A DNA stretch of 64,000 nucleotides from Peptoniphilus pacaensis (GCF_900088125.1 NZ_FLQT01000003.1:867071-931070), one strand, 5' to 3'. Shown: positions 1 through 8,496, numbered from the stretch's first letter. A program made the numbers and translations. Notes: generated from the sequence alone by a model not told the origin.

Positions 1-93
1 TCCATGGCCAATGTGGAAAAACTGCTCAACGAATCCGACGATGTGAAAGAAATTCGCGGCAAGACAAAACCCGAACCCTCGCCGAAAGAATAA
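1..93 (+). CDS. C-terminal end of an unidentified protein (partial)
   Basis: An open frame runs from the window edge to a TAA at 91-93 and encodes about 30 residues ending in a charged, proline-rich tail (KPEPSPKE). A terminator hairpin follows at once, which supports this as a real gene end. The fragment is too short to assign a family, and no function is proposed. Confidence 0.6.
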   Translation, partial: SMANVEKLLNESDDVKEIRGKTKPEPSPKE

Positions 94-102
94 TCGAATC
101 AA

Positions 103-146
103 AGCCTCCGCATCTGTCCCGAGGGAAGAGGCGGAGGCTTTTTTTG
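103..146 (+). terminator. Rho-independent terminator
   Basis: A nine-base stem AGCCTCCGC (103-111) pairs with GCGGAGGCT (131-139) and is followed by a T run. It ends the partial upstream gene. Confidence 0.85.
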
Positions 147-184
147 CGCCTGAATATGTCAAATCCGAGTCATTCATAAGGGAC

Positions 185-214
185 TTGGGAAAATTTTCGC
201 CCATGAATTATAAT
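185..214 (+). promoter_or_regulatory. Candidate sigma-A promoter of the NamZ-like gene
   Basis: TTGGGA at 185-190 and TATAAT at 209-214 are separated by 18 bases. The start codon at 235 is preceded by AAAGGAGAGG, so a short leader of about 15-20 nt is expected. Confidence 0.6.
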
Positions 215-234
215 AGAGGGAGAAAGGAGAGGAC

Positions 235-1875
235 ATGAAGAAATTTTTTAAACTCAGCGTTTTGATACTTATCCTGTGCGGCCTGATGGCACCGGATACG
301 GCACATGCCGAAACGGCCCGCGCCGTAAGAAGTCCCCAGGCACTCGTCGTCGACGGCCAAATGACGGAGCTGCGCGGCTACAGCATCGGCGGGTACAATT
401 ACTACCGGCTCAGAGATTTGGCACAGATCTTAAAGGGCAAGGTGGACTTCGATCTGAAAGGCGACGACAAACAGATCGTCGTCGATCGGACCAAGACCTA
501 CCAAAGCTTCCCCGGCGATCAATCGGGCGCCGCCAAGGAGCGGGCCGTGCTTCATCCCATGCAGCTGAAGGTCTTAGGCGACAGCCCGGCGGACGTCATA
601 GAAAATGCCTACAACATTCGTGGCTTTAACTACTTCCGCCTGAGAAGCGTCGGCGCCGTGTTAGGCTTCGACGTGAGCTTTGATGAGGGAAAAAACCTGG
701 CATTGATCACCACAAAGGCCGACAGGAAACCCGCACCGGCGCCTGTGCCTACACCTCAAGCGCCCGCGGGCCGTGTCATTTTAGGCAACGAGCGACTCCT
801 CACGGAATACAGGGGCTTAATCGACAACAAGCGGGTGGGCCTCATTACCAATCAAACGGGCGTGGACGCCAATGGTGTGCCCGTGGCGGAAAAAATCAAG
901 GCCTATCCCAATGCGAAGCTGGTGGCTCTCTACAGCCCGGAACACGGACTCGACGGCAAGCAAAAGGCGGGCGCCTATGTGGCAAGCTATTTCGACGCAA
1001 AGATGAACCTTCCCGTCTACAGCCTCTACGGCCCGACGAGAAAGCCCTCCCGCGACATGCTGAAGGGCGTGGACGTCTTGGTCTACGACATGCAGGACAT
1101 CGGCTCGAGAACCTACACCTACATCTCCACCCTGCAAAACGCCATGTTGGCGGCGAAGGAAAATGGCATTCCCATCGTCGTCCTGGACCGGCCCAATCCC
1201 CTGGGCGGTGAAATCGTGGAAGGCTTCTTGCGTGAAACCCGCTTTAAATCCTTCGTGGGCATCGACAAAATCCCCATGGCCCACGGCATGACCGCCGGCG
1301 AGCTGGGACAATTCTTCAATCGAGAAATCGGCGCCGATCTCACCGTGGTCCCCATGAAAAATTGGACCCGGAACATGGTCTGGCAAGACACGGGCCTGCC
1401 CTTCGCTCAAACAAGCCCCAACATCCCAAATTTGGAAAGCGCCTTTTTATACATGGCCACGGGAAGCGGCGAAGGCACCGGCATCGGCCAAAGCGAATAC
1501 TTCCGCTGGGTCGGCGGCAAAAATTTAGATTCCGCCGAATACGCCCGTCGGCTCAACGCAGCGAACCTCCCCGGCGTCACCTTCATTCCCGCGCCGAAAG
1601 GCTCTCGCGGCGGCGTGCGCCTGAAAGTTACGGATTGGCATACATTTAATCCGGCTCGCACCGGAGTCTACACACTGGCCGTGGCCAATCAAATGCGGCC
1701 CATTAACGTTCCTGCCTGCAAAAAACCCTATCACATGTTCTATCTGGTTCAGGGCTCGGAACAAATGGCGAACCTCTTCCGCGCAGGGGCATCGCCTGAG
1801 AGAATCGTGCAGGCCTATGAAAGCGACGTCAACGCCTTTAAGGCCCAACGCACGCAGTATCTGATTTATAAATAA
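235..1875 (+). CDS. NamZ-like exo-beta-N-acetylmuramidase (DUF1343, GH171) with copper-amine-oxidase-like N-domain
   Basis: Predicted secreted cell-wall hydrolase that would release N-acetylmuramic acid from peptidoglycan fragments. Residues 1-25 form a signal peptide (charged start, hydrophobic core, AHA|E cleavage-like site). Residues about 30-165 hold two copies of the stalk motif seen in copper amine oxidase N-terminal-like domains (VDGQ..., YNYYRLRDLA and FNYFRLRSVG). A proline-rich linker precedes the DUF1343 domain from about residue 180, with LITNQTG, YSPEHGLDG, DMQDIGSRTYTY and DRPNPLGG motifs typical of NamZ proteins. The catalytic activity is inferred from the family. The gene is monocistronic, facing a wall amidase across a shared terminator, so both may act on peptidoglycan turnover. 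Confidence 0.85.
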   Translation: MKKFFKLSVLILILCGLMAPDTAHAETARAVRSPQALVVDGQMTELRGYSIGGYNYYRLRDLAQILKGKVDFDLKGDDKQIVVDRTKTYQSFPGDQSGAAKERAVLHPMQLKVLGDSPADVIENAYNIRGFNYFRLRSVGAVLGFDVSFDEGKNLALITTKADRKPAPAPVPTPQAPAGRVILGNERLLTEYRGLIDNKRVGLITNQTGVDANGVPVAEKIKAYPNAKLVALYSPEHGLDGKQKAGAYVASYFDAKMNLPVYSLYGPTRKPSRDMLKGVDVLVYDMQDIGSRTYTYISTLQNAMLAAKENGIPIVVLDRPNPLGGEIVEGFLRETRFKSFVGIDKIPMAHGMTAGELGQFFNREIGADLTVVPMKNWTRNMVWQDTGLPFAQTSPNIPNLESAFLYMATGSGEGTGIGQSEYFRWVGGKNLDSAEYARRLNAANLPGVTFIPAPKGSRGGVRLKVTDWHTFNPARTGVYTLAVANQMRPINVPACKKPYHMFYLVQGSEQMANLFRAGASPERIVQAYESDVNAFKAQRTQYLIYK

Positions 1876-1880
1876 TCGCA

Positions 1881-1914
1881 AAAAAGGACAGACATTTTCC
1901 GTGTCTGTCCTTTT
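1881..1914. terminator. Bidirectional terminator
   Basis: AAAAGGACAGACA (1882-1894) pairs with TGTCTGTCCTTTT (1902-1914). A and T runs on either side let it serve both the NamZ-like gene and the convergent amidase gene. Confidence 0.85.
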
Positions 1915-1926
1915 CATATGCTCGTG

Positions 1927-2805
1927 TTATCGTTGGAAATAGCGGTCCAGGGCTCGCAATATGCCCAGGGCCATGGCCTCTTGGTAGTTCGGGTCGTTGA
2001 GCTTTTTATCCTCTTCCGCATTGGACATGTAGCCGCACTCGATAAGGCTCGTAGGCATTTGGGCGAAGTTGGTGCCGGTTAGGTCGTCGCGGGCGATGGC
2101 GCCTCGGCCCTTGGCTCCCGTGGAGGCGCACATCTCGCTTAAAATCAGCTCCGACAGGCGGCGTGAGGCATCGGAGAGATGACCTACGTCGGGATTGTTT
2201 TTCGACGGGTAGTAGGTCTCGATGCCCTTTGCCGAGGCGGGACCGCCGTTGGCGTGGATCCTTAAGTACACATCGGCGCCGGAGGCGTTGGCCATGGCCG
2301 CCCGCTCTTGATTGGAAATATTTACGTCGTTGCTCTCCCTGATCATAAACACCCGGTAGCCCGCCGATTCCAATTTCCGCTTCAAGCATTGGCTGAAATT
2401 AAGATTAAATTCGTATTCGGCAATACCCGTGGCCACGCCTCGGGTGCCGTCCGCCACCTTCGCCTTGGTTTTGCCGGAGGAGGGGGCGACGGTCTCCTGC
2501 TCGGGATTGCCGTGAGCCTGGTGGCCGGCGTCGATGGCGATAAGGGGCCCTTCCCCGGGTATGGCATTGGCCGCAGGTGCTTCTTCGGCGGGCGGCTCCG
2601 CCGGGGCGGGAGCCTCTTTTTTTACTTCCGCCGCTTTTTTCTTCGCCGCCTCTTTTTTCAGTCGTTCTTCCCGTTTTTTATCGCGCAGGGCTTCTTCCTG
2701 TTTGACCTGGCGGGTGAGCTCCGCTTCGGTTTTCGCGGCGTAAATTTTCAGTCCCGCCGCCGTGACGATCAACAGAAGAATGGCGCCTAAGATCCATTTT
2801 TTCAT
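1927..2805 (-). CDS. N-acetylmuramoyl-L-alanine amidase (Amidase_3)
   Basis: Zinc-dependent amidase that cleaves the bond between muramic acid and the stem peptide. The start is placed at 2805 because a good ribosome site (AAAGGAGCG) precedes it; the open frame extends 14 codons further without one. Residues 1-20 form a membrane anchor or signal segment, followed by a long lysine/glutamate and alanine/proline-rich linker to about residue 85. The catalytic domain then shows DAGH (zinc His), a Glu in AEYEFNL, RIHAN (zinc His) and the catalytic Glu in LIECGYMSN. Length 292 aa fits the family. The long charged linker probably spans the wall. Convergent with the NamZ-like gene and divergent from murJ. 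Confidence 0.9.
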   Translation of the reverse strand: MKKWILGAILLLIVTAAGLKIYAAKTEAELTRQVKQEEALRDKKREERLKKEAAKKKAAEVKKEAPAPAEPPAEEAPAANAIPGEGPLIAIDAGHQAHGNPEQETVAPSSGKTKAKVADGTRGVATGIAEYEFNLNFSQCLKRKLESAGYRVFMIRESNDVNISNQERAAMANASGADVYLRIHANGGPASAKGIETYYPSKNNPDVGHLSDASRRLSELILSEMCASTGAKGRGAIARDDLTGTNFAQMPTSLIECGYMSNAEEDKKLNDPNYQEAMALGILRALDRYFQR

Positions 2806-2851
2806 ATTTCGCTCCTTTGAACCCATTTTACCACAGATCTTTGGCAAACTT

Positions 2852-2882
2852 TTGAGTTCATCGGCTCTTCATTTGGTATAAT
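2852..2882 (+). promoter_or_regulatory. Candidate promoter of murJ
   Basis: TTGAGT at 2852 and TATAAT at 2877-2882 have a long 19-base spacer. The -10 is strong and sits about 22 bases before the murJ start, whose ribosome site is AAGGAGG. Confidence 0.5.
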
Positions 2883-2903
2883 GTAGCATTGTAAGGAGGC
2901 AAT

Positions 2904-4466
2904 ATGAAGAAGACATCCATCGCCAAATCCACGGTGCTCATTATTTTGTTTTCCCTGATCGGAAAAATGATGGGCTTTGTCCGTGAGTCTATGGTTGCCG
3001 CCATATTCGGGGCGGGTTTTGAAAAAGACGCGTTCGTCGCCGCCCAATCGGCTACATCGACGGTGAGTATGTACATCGTCATGGGGATCAGTACCGTATT
3101 TATCCCCAGCTTGCAATCGGTCTATTCCAAGTACGGGGAAGAGGGCAAGCATAAATTCACCAATAATATATTTACCATCGTGAGCTTGCTCACTATTTTA
3201 ATTATGATCTTGGGCATCGTCGGCGCGCCCCTCTTGACCATGCTCGTGGGCCCGCGTTTCGACGCGCGGACGAAAGCCCTCACCGTTGAGCTCATACAAT
3301 TGGGCATGCCCGTCATCGTCTTTTCCGCCTACGAGGGGATTTTCACCGGCTATTTGCATTTCCACAATCGCTTCGGCATGGCGGCGTCGGTGCCTATTTG
3401 GCTGAATCTGGTTTACTTAGTTTACCTGATGATTTTCTCCACGAAATTCGGCATCTACGGCCTGACCATCGTCTCCGTGCTCGCCGTGGTGGCGGAATAT
3501 ATATGCGTCTGGTACGGCTCCCGCCGGGTGGGCTACCGCTTCCAGCCCATACTGGATTTAAAAGACGAGCATACGAAGCAGACCCTGCTCTTGGCCATTC
3601 CCGCCATTATTACGGTCAGCGTCAACAATATTAACACCTTGGTCAACCGGGCATTGGCATCGGGGCTGGTTTCCGGCTCCATGAGTCGTTTGGACTATGC
3701 CAACAAGCTCAATGTCCTGGTCATCGGGATCTTTATTACGGCCATTACCTCGGTCATCTATCCCGCCATGAGCAAGGCCTTCGACGAAGGGGAAATGGAA
3801 AAGGGCAAGCGGATCATGAACGGCTCCGTGCGCTCGGTGCTGCTTATCACCATTCCCGCCATGGCAGGGCTCATCGTTTTGGCCCAGCCCATTGTGGAGC
3901 TCGCCTTTATGCGTGGCGTCTTTACCCAAGCCGACGCCGACGCCACGGCCATCTGCCTCCGCTTCTATACCCTGGCCCTCGTGTCCATTTCCGTAAACAA
4001 TGTGCAGAACCGGGTCTTCTATAGCTTGGAAGACACGAAGACGCCCTTCTATCTCGGGGTGGTCAACGTACTCTTTAACGTAGGCTGCAATCTGCTTTTG
4101 GTACGCACCATGGGCATCAACGGCCTGGCCCTTTCCGTGTCCATCGCCCAAACCGTGGTCACCTGGTTCTCCTTCACCATGCTCAGAAAGAAAATCGGCC
4201 ACATCGGCATGAAGAGCTATGTGAAGATCACCGTGAAAACCGTCATCGCCTCGGTTATCATGGGGGCCTTCGCCTACTACTTCTATTTCGGCGGCATCGG
4301 CCTTTTAGGCAATGTGGGTAACGCCGTGAAGCTCATCCACTTTACGATTACCGTCGCCCTTTCTTCCATTCTTTACTTCTTTATCCTGGACCTCTTAGGC
4401 CTCAAGGAGGTAAAGGACATTAAGAAGATCGTGGCCATTAAGATTTTAAAGAAAAAAATCGCTTAA
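2904..4466 (+). CDS. murJ: Lipid II flippase MurJ (MVF family)
   Basis: Polytopic membrane protein of 520 aa in the MATE/MOP superfamily that moves lipid-linked peptidoglycan precursors across the membrane. The N-terminus (LIGKMMGFVRESMVAAIFGAG) carries the conserved GFxRE segment of MurJ/MviN, and about 14 hydrophobic segments run through the sequence. A lysine-rich C-terminus follows the last helix. The start is supported by AAGGAGG seven bases upstream. It lies between the wall amidase (divergent) and a small CC/Se protein 15 bases downstream that is probably cotranscribed. A polysaccharide-flippase role cannot be excluded, but length and motifs favour MurJ. Confidence 0.85.
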   Translation: MKKTSIAKSTVLIILFSLIGKMMGFVRESMVAAIFGAGFEKDAFVAAQSATSTVSMYIVMGISTVFIPSLQSVYSKYGEEGKHKFTNNIFTIVSLLTILIMILGIVGAPLLTMLVGPRFDARTKALTVELIQLGMPVIVFSAYEGIFTGYLHFHNRFGMAASVPIWLNLVYLVYLMIFSTKFGIYGLTIVSVLAVVAEYICVWYGSRRVGYRFQPILDLKDEHTKQTLLLAIPAIITVSVNNINTLVNRALASGLVSGSMSRLDYANKLNVLVIGIFITAITSVIYPAMSKAFDEGEMEKGKRIMNGSVRSVLLITIPAMAGLIVLAQPIVELAFMRGVFTQADADATAICLRFYTLALVSISVNNVQNRVFYSLEDTKTPFYLGVVNVLFNVGCNLLLVRTMGINGLALSVSIAQTVVTWFSFTMLRKKIGHIGMKSYVKITVKTVIASVIMGAFAYYFYFGGIGLLGNVGNAVKLIHFTITVALSSILYFFILDLLGLKEVKDIKKIVAIKILKKKIA

Positions 4467-4481
4467 ACAGAAAGGAACGGA

Positions 4482-4787
4482 ATGAAAGCTACCAGTGCTC
4501 GCTTAACCGACGCCGCCATGGCCTATGTCAAAAAGAAAAACATCACCGCCCTTTCCGTGGATACGCCGACCATGGCCTGTTGCGGTGTGGCCGATGTGAT
4601 GAGCGCCACCGTGTCCAAGGGCCTGCCGAAAAAAGATCCCGTCGTCTACAAAAAATGCGACGACCGGGGCGTCGCCATCTACTATCCCTACTACACCGAG
4701 GTGGAGGGAGAATGCATCGTCATCGATGCGGAAAAAGCTCTCGGCATCACCCGGCTCTTCGTGGCCAACGGCATCATGGAAATATAA
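4482..4787 (+). CDS. CC/Se motif family protein
   Basis: Small cytoplasmic protein of 101 aa. The sequence around residues 27-33 reads TPTMACCGV, the vicinal-cysteine motif that in some relatives is Cys-selenocysteine; here both positions are cysteine codons. A third and fourth cysteine lie at KKCDDR and EGECIV. No biochemical function is established for the family; a redox or metal role is only an inference from the cysteines. It starts 15 bases after murJ with AAAGGAACGG as ribosome site, so it likely shares the murJ transcript, and it is closed by a terminator. Confidence 0.75.
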   Translation: MKATSARLTDAAMAYVKKKNITALSVDTPTMACCGVADVMSATVSKGLPKKDPVVYKKCDDRGVAIYYPYYTEVEGECIVIDAEKALGITRLFVANGIMEI

Positions 4788-4792
4788 ATTGC

Positions 4793-4816
4793 GGCACCTG
4801 CGGGTGCCCTTTTTTA
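4793..4816 (+). terminator. Rho-independent terminator
   Basis: GGCACC (4793-4798) pairs with GGTGCC (4803-4808), followed by a T run, ending the murJ transcript. Confidence 0.75.
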
Positions 4817-4833
4817 TACCGCTCAGAAGAAAA

Positions 4834-4873
4834 AACAAGCCGCTTGTCGAAAAAGGGCGGAAATTATCCGCCC
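4834..4873 (+). promoter_or_regulatory. Two inverted repeats upstream of the LytTR gene
   Basis: ACAAGC-C-GCTTGT at 4834-4846 and GGGCGG-(7 nt)-CCGCCC at 4855-4873 lie just before a likely -10 (TACTAT/TATAAA near 4881-4889). Their placement over the expected -35 region makes them candidate operators, possibly for the LytTR protein itself. Confidence 0.4.
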
Positions 4874-4904
4874 CATCCTTTACTATAAACTCAGGAGGTG
4901 CGAT

Positions 4905-5345
4905 ATGAAGGTCGAAATCATTCTGGACGACGCCTACGAGCAGCCGTCGGTGAAAATTTACACCCGTACCGTGACGGAAGAAGTGGAAAAAATACGAGAG
5001 GCACTAAATACGGCGGCCATCGAAAAGCTGGTGGGGCTGAAGGAAGATGAGGTCTTTCTCCTGGACTACGGCAATATCCTGCGAATCTATGCTCAGGACA
5101 AAGCCGTCTACGCCGTGGCGGGGGGCGAGATTTATCGCCTGAGGCTGAGCCTTGCCTCTTGCGAGGAGCGCCTCAGGGCCCATCGCTTTTTGCGCATTTC
5201 CCGCTTCGACATCATTAATTTAGATTACGTAAAGAAACTGGATTTAAGCTTTACGGGCACCATCGCCGTGGAAATGAAAAACGGCGACGTGGTCTACGTA
5301 TCTCGGCGAAACCTGCGGGGCTTTAAAGAAGCCCTGGGACTTTAG
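4905..5345 (+). CDS. LytTR-family DNA-binding protein
   Basis: Predicted transcription regulator of 146 aa without a receiver domain. Residues about 50-146 form the LytTR DNA-binding fold, with the typical sequence FLRISRFDIINLDYVKKLD followed by a beta-strand pair and VSRRNLRGFKEAL. The N-terminal 45 residues are a small alpha/beta extension common in this class. Start at ATG 4905 behind CAGGAGGTGCG. It is 10 bases from a DUF3021 membrane protein; LytTR-DUF3021 pairs are a recurrent arrangement in Bacillota in which the membrane partner is thought to restrain the regulator. No target ABC transporter lies next to it here. Confidence 0.85.
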   Translation: MKVEIILDDAYEQPSVKIYTRTVTEEVEKIREALNTAAIEKLVGLKEDEVFLLDYGNILRIYAQDKAVYAVAGGEIYRLRLSLASCEERLRAHRFLRISRFDIINLDYVKKLDLSFTGTIAVEMKNGDVVYVSRRNLRGFKEALGL

Positions 5346-5355
5346 GAGGTGTCTT

Positions 5356-5784
5356 ATGAAAACTTTAAAAAATGCGATCGTCTCTTTTTTAATCGGCGTG
5401 GGTATCGGTGCCCTTATCGAAGCCTTTGTCTCTATCGGGCTGGGCATGAACATCGCGGGCGTGCCGGAATTTGTCGATACTATCGCTCCCGGTTATGCGA
5501 AAATTATTCAGTGCCTCTGCTACGGCGGCTTCGGCCTCGTCTCTTATCTGTGCGGCGAATTTTGTAAAAGCAAGAAAGGCGCATTCTACCTCATGCATGG
5601 CCTGCACTTTTTCATCCTCCTCGTCTACTTTGTATTCGTGGGATTTTATCTGAAGTGGTTCACAGACCCGACCTCGGTCCTTTATTCCGTTCTTTCCTTC
5701 GTCGCGATCTACTTCATCATTTGGATCGCCTTCTATCTGAAAGAAAAGCGACTGGTTGAAAAAATGAACGAACAACTGAAATAA
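5356..5784 (+). CDS. DUF3021 family membrane protein
   Basis: Integral membrane protein of 142 aa with four hydrophobic segments (roughly residues 7-30, 44-68, 73-95 and 108-128) and a charged C-terminus (LKEKRLVEKMNEQLK). The family is commonly encoded beside LytTR regulators and is considered the membrane-bound modulator of the pair. Start at ATG 5356 behind GGAGGTG, 10 bases after the LytTR gene, so translation is probably coupled. A terminator follows immediately. No signal ligand can be read from the sequence. Confidence 0.8.
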   Translation: MKTLKNAIVSFLIGVGIGALIEAFVSIGLGMNIAGVPEFVDTIAPGYAKIIQCLCYGGFGLVSYLCGEFCKSKKGAFYLMHGLHFFILLVYFVFVGFYLKWFTDPTSVLYSVLSFVAIYFIIWIAFYLKEKRLVEKMNEQLK

Positions 5785-5786
5785 AA

Positions 5787-5813
5787 GCCGCCGCCACTAC
5801 GGCGGTTTTTTTA
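5787..5813 (+). terminator. Rho-independent terminator
   Basis: CCGCC (5791-5795) pairs with GGCGG (5801-5805) across a five-base loop, followed by a T run. Ends the LytTR-DUF3021 operon. Confidence 0.75.
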
Positions 5814-5849
5814 TTGAGAGGGGTATGAATCTCAACAGAGGTGAAAAAA

Positions 5850-7181
5850 ATGAACAGTCACGACGCATACATCACGGCACGGGATTTTTACCGCTCGGGA
5901 AAGACCCGGCCCCTTTTATACAGAAAGAAACAACTTTTCGCCCTCCTCAAGGGCATCGATGCCTTTCGCGGAGCCATCGACGCCGCCTTAAAGGCGGATT
6001 TAAACAAATCCTCCCGAGAAGCCTTTCTCACGGAAATCTATCTGACGAAAGAAGAAATCCGCCACATGATTCGCCACATGGGAAGCTACGGCCGCACCGC
6101 GCACCCCCTTCCCGGCGTCGCCCAACTGCCGGGAAAGCTCGCCGTTCGAAGGGAGCCCTACGGCACGGTGCTCGTCATCAGCCCGTGGAACTATCCCTTC
6201 CAATTGAGCCTGCTCCCCGTGGTGGGGGCCATTGCCGCGGGCAATGCCGTGGTGGTGAAGCCCTCGGAATTCGCGCCGGAGACGGGGAAGGTGCTCAAGG
6301 CCCTCTGCGACAGCGTGCTCGATGAAGGCTTGGTGACCTTCGTCTTCGGTGAGGAAGAGGCGGCGAAAGCCCTCTTGGCCGAGCCCTTCGACAAAGTGTT
6401 TTTTACGGGAAACGGCGACGTGGGCCGCTCGGTGATGAAACAGGCGGCGGCGCACCCGGCTCCGGTGACCTTGGAGCTCGGGGGAAAGAGCCCGGTCATC
6501 GTCGATAAGACCGCCGACATCCCCATGGCGGCGAAGCGCATCGCCTTCGGCAAAACCATGAACGCCGGGCAGACCTGCGTGGCGCCGGACACGGTCTACG
6601 TCCACCCGTCGAAAAAAGAAGCCCTGATCAACGGGCTGCTGGATGCCTTCGAGGAAGCCTTTCCCACGGAAGATTACTTTATTCACGAAACCGTGCGCAT
6701 GAACCATCGGGGCCGCTACGAGCGCATGAAAGAGCTGGCAAAAGAAGGGGACCTTCGCACGAAGCATCCCCGCATTTTTTACGACGAGAGCCTCCACGTC
6801 TTTCCCTGTGTCGTGGAAAATCCACGGGGCCGTTTGCTCGAAGAAGAAATCTTCGGGCCCCTGTTGCCGGTGGTGGCCTACGAATCGGAAGAAGCACTTT
6901 TTGCCGAATTAAGGGAAAAAGACAAGCCCCTGGCCCTCTATCTCTTTTCAGAAGACGAGGCCTTTATTCGCCGCGCCATTCATTCCATCGACAGCGGCGG
7001 CGTCTGCGTCAACGACACCCTTCTGCATCTGGCGTCGAACAAGGCGCCCTTCGGAGGCGTCGGGCCTTCGGGCATGGGCACATACCACGGCAAGTGGAGC
7101 TACGACACATTCTCCCGACCCCGAACCGTGTTGAAAAAGTCGCGCCGATTCGACATCTCCCTGCGCTACCATCCCTTTTAA
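5850..7181 (+). CDS. Aldehyde dehydrogenase (class 3-like)
   Basis: NAD(P)-dependent oxidation of aldehydes to carboxylates in the cytoplasm. The ATG at 5850 is preferred to the in-frame GTG at 5841 because AGAGGTG is then correctly spaced. The protein has 443 aa, the short length of class 3/fatty-aldehyde-type enzymes. Visible motifs are SPWNYPFQL (cofactor region), FTGNGDVGR, the catalytic Glu in LELGGKSP (about residue 208) and the catalytic Cys in NAGQTCVAPD (about residue 241), and the C-terminal FGGVGPSGMG. Monocistronic, between terminators. The physiological aldehyde is unknown. Confidence 0.88.
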   Translation: MNSHDAYITARDFYRSGKTRPLLYRKKQLFALLKGIDAFRGAIDAALKADLNKSSREAFLTEIYLTKEEIRHMIRHMGSYGRTAHPLPGVAQLPGKLAVRREPYGTVLVISPWNYPFQLSLLPVVGAIAAGNAVVVKPSEFAPETGKVLKALCDSVLDEGLVTFVFGEEEAAKALLAEPFDKVFFTGNGDVGRSVMKQAAAHPAPVTLELGGKSPVIVDKTADIPMAAKRIAFGKTMNAGQTCVAPDTVYVHPSKKEALINGLLDAFEEAFPTEDYFIHETVRMNHRGRYERMKELAKEGDLRTKHPRIFYDESLHVFPCVVENPRGRLLEEEIFGPLLPVVAYESEEALFAELREKDKPLALYLFSEDEAFIRRAIHSIDSGGVCVNDTLLHLASNKAPFGGVGPSGMGTYHGKWSYDTFSRPRTVLKKSRRFDISLRYHPF

Positions 7182-7195
7182 ATTTGAGCATAGAA

Positions 7196-7224
7196 AAAGC
7201 CCCGAAGCTAATTTCGGGGCTTTC
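7196..7224. terminator. Bidirectional terminator
   Basis: AAGCCCCGAA pairs with TTCGGGGCTT around a six-base loop, with A/T runs on both sides. Serves the aldehyde dehydrogenase and the convergent F420-ligase-like gene. Confidence 0.85.
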
Positions 7225-7235
7225 ATTATAGACGA

Positions 7236-8417
7236 TTAGTCATTTGCGTAATTGTCGAAGTAACCTTGAACCATGACCACCGGCGTTCCCTTGTCGCCGC
7301 TGCCGCTGGTTAAGTCGGCGAGGGAGCCTAAAAGGTCGGTGAGACGACGGGGCGTGGTGCCTAAAGTTTCGTCCTTGCCTAAAAGGTCCACATCCTTTTC
7401 GTGAATGCGATCCACGATGGCCGCTTCCATTTCTTCCGTGCTCATGTCCTTTAATTCCGTATCGGCCAGATACTTCATCTTGAGCTCGTTGGGCGTGCCT
7501 TCCAGGCCGCTGGTGTAGGCGGGGGAGACCACGGGGTCTGCCAGTTCCCAAATCTTTCCGACGGGATCTTTAAAGGCACCGTCGCCGTAGATCATGACTT
7601 CGAAATGTGTGCCGAAGTGTTCGTTCAGGCGTTTTTGCAGGGCATCTACAAAGATTTGTCCGTCTCTCGGGAAGAGCTTAATCTTTTCCGGGCCGGCCAT
7701 GTTGCTGCCCAAAAGACCGTATTGGTCGTTGTAGCCGTGTTCGTCGGTTTTGTGAGCCAGGATATCGTCCAGACCCAGGACCAAATTGCCGCCGTTGTCC
7801 TTCAGCTCCCGCTTAATGAGCTCGCGGGTGTGAATGCTTGCCACCAACACGTCCTTGGTGTAGGAGAGAATGGTGCGGGGGTCGTTGGAGAAATAGATTT
7901 CGCTGTTCGGAGCGATTTCTTTATAGAGCTTCACATAGTCGATGCCGGTGAATTCGTGTTTCACTTCTTCGCCGAAGAGCTCGCGGTATTCCGCTTCCGT
8001 GATGACGTCGCGGTAGGGGTTGATTCCCGTGCCGTAAAGCTTGTTTTCGTCCATCAAGTGATTGCCCACTTCGTCGGAAGGGAAGCTCAGCAAAATATGG
8101 AGCTTGCGGCCGCTTTTTGCGAGACCCTTTAAGATCGTGGAAAAGCGGTTCCGCGATAAGATCGGAAAAACGACGCCGAAGGGGCCGTCAAAGGTGTCGG
8201 CCACGTCCTTGGCAATGTCGTCCACCGTGGCGTAATTGCCTTGGCTTCTGGCGACCAAAGATTCCGTGACGCAGATAATATCTTTGTCTCTCGTCTTGAT
8301 GCCTTCCGATTCGATGGCTCGTTTCACCGAATCAAAAACCACATCCACCAAATTGTCGCCTTCCTTCACGATGGGAAGTCGAATGCCTCGGGTTGTCGTT
8401 CCAATATAACGCTTCAT
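7236..8417 (-). CDS. Coenzyme F420-0:L-glutamate ligase-like protein
   Basis: Protein of 393 aa related to the CofE/F420-0 gamma-glutamyl ligase family. The N-terminal part (GIRLPIVKEGDNLVDVV, then DIICVTESLVARSQGN) matches the family's opening region. Bacillota of this type are not known to make coenzyme F420, so the real acceptor of glutamate or another amino acid is unknown and the name describes only homology. The C-terminal region (SPAYTSGLEGTPNELKMKY, then TLGTTPRRLTDLLGSLADLTSGSGDKGTPVVMVQGY) is well conserved looking. A ribosome site AGAGGCG precedes the start. No other cofactor gene is nearby. Confidence 0.75.
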   Translation of the reverse strand: MKRYIGTTTRGIRLPIVKEGDNLVDVVFDSVKRAIESEGIKTRDKDIICVTESLVARSQGNYATVDDIAKDVADTFDGPFGVVFPILSRNRFSTILKGLAKSGRKLHILLSFPSDEVGNHLMDENKLYGTGINPYRDVITEAEYRELFGEEVKHEFTGIDYVKLYKEIAPNSEIYFSNDPRTILSYTKDVLVASIHTRELIKRELKDNGGNLVLGLDDILAHKTDEHGYNDQYGLLGSNMAGPEKIKLFPRDGQIFVDALQKRLNEHFGTHFEVMIYGDGAFKDPVGKIWELADPVVSPAYTSGLEGTPNELKMKYLADTELKDMSTEEMEAAIVDRIHEKDVDLLGKDETLGTTPRRLTDLLGSLADLTSGSGDKGTPVVMVQGYFDNYAND

Positions 8418-8455
8418 GTACGTATCGCCTCTTTCATATTCAAAAGTAAAAAATG

Positions 8456-8496
8456 ACTATACTATTCTACCATACTTCGCCAAAAGGTGGTATGAT
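8456..8496. promoter_or_regulatory. Overlapping divergent promoters
   Basis: On the minus strand TTGGCG (8484-8479) and TATAGT (8461-8456) have a 16-base spacer and would drive the F420-ligase-like gene. On the plus strand TATGAT (8491-8496) lies 33 bases before the GTG start of the GT39 gene. The two promoters overlap. Confidence 0.5.
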
